Part shown: positions 61,101 to 64,000 of the stretch, one piece after another
Layout of the letters: each line of letters starts with the position of its first letter
Position numbering within the stretch: position 1 is the stretch's first letter
Origin: Mangifera indica
Lineage: Eukaryota > Streptophyta > Magnoliopsida > Sapindales > Anacardiaceae
Direction: 5' to 3'
Assembly (NCBI RefSeq): GCF_011075055.1
Contig: NC_058141.1
Span: 12,533,639 to 12,597,638, forward strand
Length of the DNA: 64,000 nt
The notes under the pieces: generated by a model
The model's database searches: none
What the model was told of the DNA's origin: nothing
Seen by the model: only the letters and a program-made list of their open reading frames with translations
Position numbers and translations under genes: made by a program

Positions 61101-62033
61101 TCGAATTCTGACAGACCATGGAACCTTTGACATCACCAAAAAAAATTCTATCAACTATCAAAATTCCTCTTGATAAGCTTGAAGAATTTCAAGAAATTTT
61201 TTACAAAATATGTAAATCAAGGGAGATTGTTTGTAATCTGAACATCCCTCTGAAATAGTAACAAAGACCAGTCATTTCATGCACTATGAGAAATCATTTT
61301 TTATTTTATTATCTTCCAACATAAAATCAGAGCTCTACCTGCTACACTGCTGGCAAAATCTACGTTCAACACCACCTACAATGACCTTTGAGCACTTGGA
61401 ATGAGCTTCACAAACTCTATGTTTGCGATGGTAATCCTTAGCTGATGAGAGATCCACCCCACAGCCTTCAACTTGGCAACGTACAGCAACATTTGTAGGC
61501 TGGGAATTGGACTTGGATCTCTTAGCTGGAGCAACTGATGATGCAGGAGTCACAGAAATAGATGAACTTTTAGTATTGCTCCCTGCACGTGCATCTCCAA
61601 AGTACATTCGTTTGCCAAGCTTCAGACTAAGCAATGGCTCAACAGAGCCAACTGAAGCTTCAAGAGTGGGGGAACTAGTAGTTGGTTCAGCCTTGGCAAA
61701 TTCTTTTTGATTGCTAAAATCTTCAGGATTTTCCTCAAAAGCATCTAAGTCAAATTTGGATGTTTTTGTTTCTCCCATTGATGATGAATTATTGGAAGCT
61801 GATTTCAAGCTCTTTGACAAAGAAGCAAGCCCCAAATCAGAGCCAGAACCACCACTAGCACCATCCCCTGATGAAAAGAAAGATGCAGAGTCAATTGCCC
61901 CATCTCCATCAATTTCCCATTCTGTTTGTTGCAGCTTCCTAGGATTTTCAGCAGCTGTTCCATTGAACATTATTAGGTTTTCCCAATCCCAATGCAAGGG
62001 TGTCTTTGTATTCCACTCCATCACTGAACTCAT
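58156..62033 (-). CDS. SBP-box transcription factor, SPL2/10/11 type
   Basis: Four coding exons on the minus strand, 62033-61339, 61124-60988, 59625-59362 and 58496-58156, encode 478 residues. The N-terminus ([20 protein letters not shown]) is that of the SPL2/10/11 clade; a second start at 62021 (MEWNTK) would also fit. A Ser-rich region contains [11 protein letters not shown]. The SBP DNA-binding domain is residues 185-260 with two zinc sites: C186, C191, C208, H211 and C227, C230, H234, C246, overlapping a bipartite nuclear signal (KKRSCRRRL and ARRRKP). It binds GTAC-core promoters. The C-terminal exon holds a miR156 site, so expression should fall in juvenile tissue and rise with age, promoting phase change and leaf and flower development. 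Intron 2 carries a minisatellite-bearing insertion. Confidence 0.95.
58423..58442 (-). promoter_or_regulatory. miR156/157 target site in SPL mRNA
   Basis: On the minus (sense) strand the mRNA reads GUGCUCUCUCUCUUCUGUCA, the standard miR156 target word of plant SPL genes, here encoding the conserved ALSLLS at about residues 384-389. Complementary to miR156 with the one usual mismatch. Confidence 0.93.
60419..60620 (+). repeat. 36-bp minisatellite in SPL intron 2
   Basis: Units begin at 60479, 60515, 60551 and 60587 (36 bp each, the last shortened), with degenerate 33- and 27-bp units before them. Consensus starts GCACCAGGACAGAAGACAGA. Read on the plus strand it gives the 12-residue repeat [12 protein letters not shown]; the opposite strand is open as well. 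Confidence 0.9.
60700..60930 (+). mobile_element. LTR-like retroelement remnant, antisense to SPL
   Basis: A polypurine-like TGAGGGGG at 60718-60725 is followed about 16 bp later by TGTCAGAATATTTGTTATAG, resembling the start of Ty1/copia-type LTRs, then AATAAAATTC (poly-A-signal-like) and TCGGTATCTAAAGG, which loosely recalls an initiator-tRNA primer site. No gag or pol coding. Weakly supported. Confidence 0.35.
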
Positions 62034-63690
62034 AGATTGCTCGATACTTCACACACTCTTATCCATAAAATGCACTACCAACTAGGCCACCAGATGCAAG
62101 TGAAGAAATTTAGCATGTAATCATGCAAAAACCAAAGACACTAAAAATAAAAAGCAGTAACAGATTCTATATAAATCAAATACTATAAAATGCAGCAGAT
62201 AACTCAAAAAAGCTCAGGTATAACCAGAGCAAACCTCACCTTCAAATCTCACATTTGCAAATCGCTGGGCATGTATTTCCTTTTTTATTTTTACGATTCA
62301 AAGGGTTACTTATACCACAAAAAGGCAAACCTATAGTCCATTTTTATAGAAAAATATTGGGTCTGCTTGTCAACCCGCATACAGAGATCTAACTGAATTA
62401 AAATCGGTATCCTACTCGATTGAATATGTTAGTCTCCAACCCTGTAAAACCCAATAATTAAAGCAAATTCTGAAGCTTAATAAAACATTACAGAAATATC
62501 TCTTACCATTTTCATACTATAAAGAAAAAAGCGATCTACTAGAATCCAAACAAACTCTGACAAAGAAAGAGTTAAAACATCACCACCAACGAGTTTAATA
62601 GAGTGGTAATATTTCCCCCAAAACTGGTGTAGACTTTAATAGTCTTCTGTCTAAATCTGGTATAATTCCTAGTTCCTCTGTAAGGTTTCCTTTCTCTTAA
62701 ATAAACTATCTTATTTATTTTGACTGCTGTTGCACAGCATCAGCATAACTTATTTCACTCTCTTTCTTTCCAATAATTGTACTTTGCACATCTATTTGGT
62801 AGAAATGTTCAGCATTTTACCTTCAATAATTCTCACAAAAATAGGAGAGCAAACCAACAAGTTTATGACTTGAATCCGACCCCACGACAAGACTAATCAA
62901 AAATAGAAGGATTGTTAAAATTTAAAAATATAAATAATAAATTCCTATCGGCCAGGAAATCCACACAAACCTCCTGCAGCTGCAATAATGACTAGAAATC
63001 TATATTTCTATTCACCGAAATAATCGATGCCAACAACCTTCTATCTTTATTTATAATTAAAAAAATTAAATACCATTCAACAAAACACCAGTAATCACAA
63101 CAAAAGTGCTTCATAAACATTAAATAAAAGATTCTAAAAATACCCATGAAATTAGATCAAGTTATTTTTTCATTACTGGCTTTCACGAAAAAAAAAAAAA
63201 TCTGCTTCATATGGTAACAGAACCTTGCACCACCCCTAGGGTTTCAGTTCTAGCTTGTCACACTGTCTCAACTGCAAAACTAAGTTAACAAGCTAATAAA
63301 AATTCGATGAGCCGTTTTTGGTTTCACTTTCCCGAGAAAATAATTGGAAAAAGAAAGGACAAAACAAACCAAAGGAAAAGCACATTTTTTTCGCTTTTTC
63401 TCTTTAAAGTCCAGACAAAACCTACATCAACAGTACTCTTGACGAGGAAAATAAAATTGTCAATCTGAGCCGGCGGAAAAATGAAGTGATTATGTTTCTC
63501 CCAAATTGGATAAAATTTGGGCTTTCTCATTATTACTTTCTTCTATTTACATAATTCGATCAAAATAGAAACTCGTAAATCCCAAGAAACAGCTAGAAGA
63601 ATAAAAATAGAACGGAAAGGTTACCTGAAAAAGAATGGAGAGTGAGGGGAGAATGAGAACAGAGAAAAAGCATGAATAAGAACAAGAGAG
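62034..63690 (-). other. SPL 5' leader with probable large 5' UTR intron
   Basis: A strong minus-strand donor TTTCAG|GTAACC at 63625/63624 lies downstream of a TATA box, and TAG acceptors occur just before the ATG (about 62080). This predicts a 1.5-kb leader intron, as in several SPL genes. No separate gene found in the interval. Confidence 0.5.
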
Positions 63691-63700
63691 TTTTTATATA
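63691..63700 (-). promoter_or_regulatory. TATA box of SPL gene
   Basis: On the minus strand TATATAAAAA, followed by a purine/pyrimidine-rich leader and the candidate leader donor 67 bp downstream. Confidence 0.55.
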
Positions 63701-64000
63701 ATCAGGTCAATTCATTCATCAAAACAAGCAGGGGACATGTGGGCAGTGGCGAGTGGAGGAAATACCTGCTTTCTCACACTTTTCACAGCTCTGCTTTTTT
63801 GGACGGTTTTCACTTTTCAAAGCCTTAACTTGTCACTGTCAGTACACCACCCATTTTTATGCAGGAGTAGTGAGTTGGAGTGAGTCGACCCGCGCGTCCT
63901 GTGAAAGTTGACTGTTCATTTTTAGTCAACAATTATTACATCTCTTCCCTATTTGCCTGAATTGTGATTAACCCTTGAATCTTACAATTTTTTTTTTAAA
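63701..64000 (-). promoter_or_regulatory. SPL proximal promoter
   Basis: GC-richer DNA upstream of the TATA box with GTCAAC words in both orientations (W-box-like TTGAC core at about 63907-63930). No experimentally meaningful claim can be made. Confidence 0.3.

Overview
This is nuclear DNA from a flowering plant, most likely a woody eudicot (rosid). The evidence is AT-rich intergenic DNA, short exons split by GT-AG (and two GC-AG) introns, plant-only families (LHCA2, REF/SRPP, SPL, ECT, GPI-anchored LTP) and many small fold-back DNA transposons. I cannot name the species. All gene models were spliced by hand from reading frame, splice consensus and remembered family sequences; no search was run.

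Layout. 0-12 kb, compact genes: 3' end of a GT47 exostosin-type glycosyltransferase (+), a REF/SRPP-like protein (+), a small mitochondrial complex I subunit (-) and an F-box/MYND protein (-). 12-28 kb, a 16 kb stretch with no gene I can support, holding repeats and a few GC-richer patches with G-box/TCP-type motifs. 28-41 kb: LHCA2 of photosystem I (+), a DnaJ-type cysteine-rich small protein (-), a broken ALKBH1-like dioxygenase gene (-), a DUF493 plastid-type protein (+) and a GPI-anchored lipid-transfer protein (+) whose single intron carries a MULE-like insertion. 41-46.3 kb: a YTH-domain m6A reader of the ECT family (-). 46.7-49.4 kb: a transposon cluster with two interlocked inverted repeats. 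50.5-55.7 kb: a three-finger RanBP2-type zinc-finger protein (+). 58.1-63.7 kb: an SPL2/10/11-type SBP-box transcription factor (-) with a miR156 site.

The genes are not an operon or a pathway; each is an ordinary plant gene. From memory, the exostosin, REF, complex I, F-box/MYND and RanBP2 zinc-finger genes have neighbours in the same relative order around At1g67325-At1g67410 of Arabidopsis, so the window looks like a conserved syntenic block expanded by repeats and extra genes.

I found no new multi-gene system. The most useful leads are the LTP-intron MULE with an exact 9-bp target duplication, the interlocked inverted repeats, the ALKBH1 pseudogene, two GC-AG introns in adjacent-class housekeeping genes, a 36-bp fold-back hairpin in a zinc-finger intron and a 36-bp minisatellite open on both strands inside an SPL intron.
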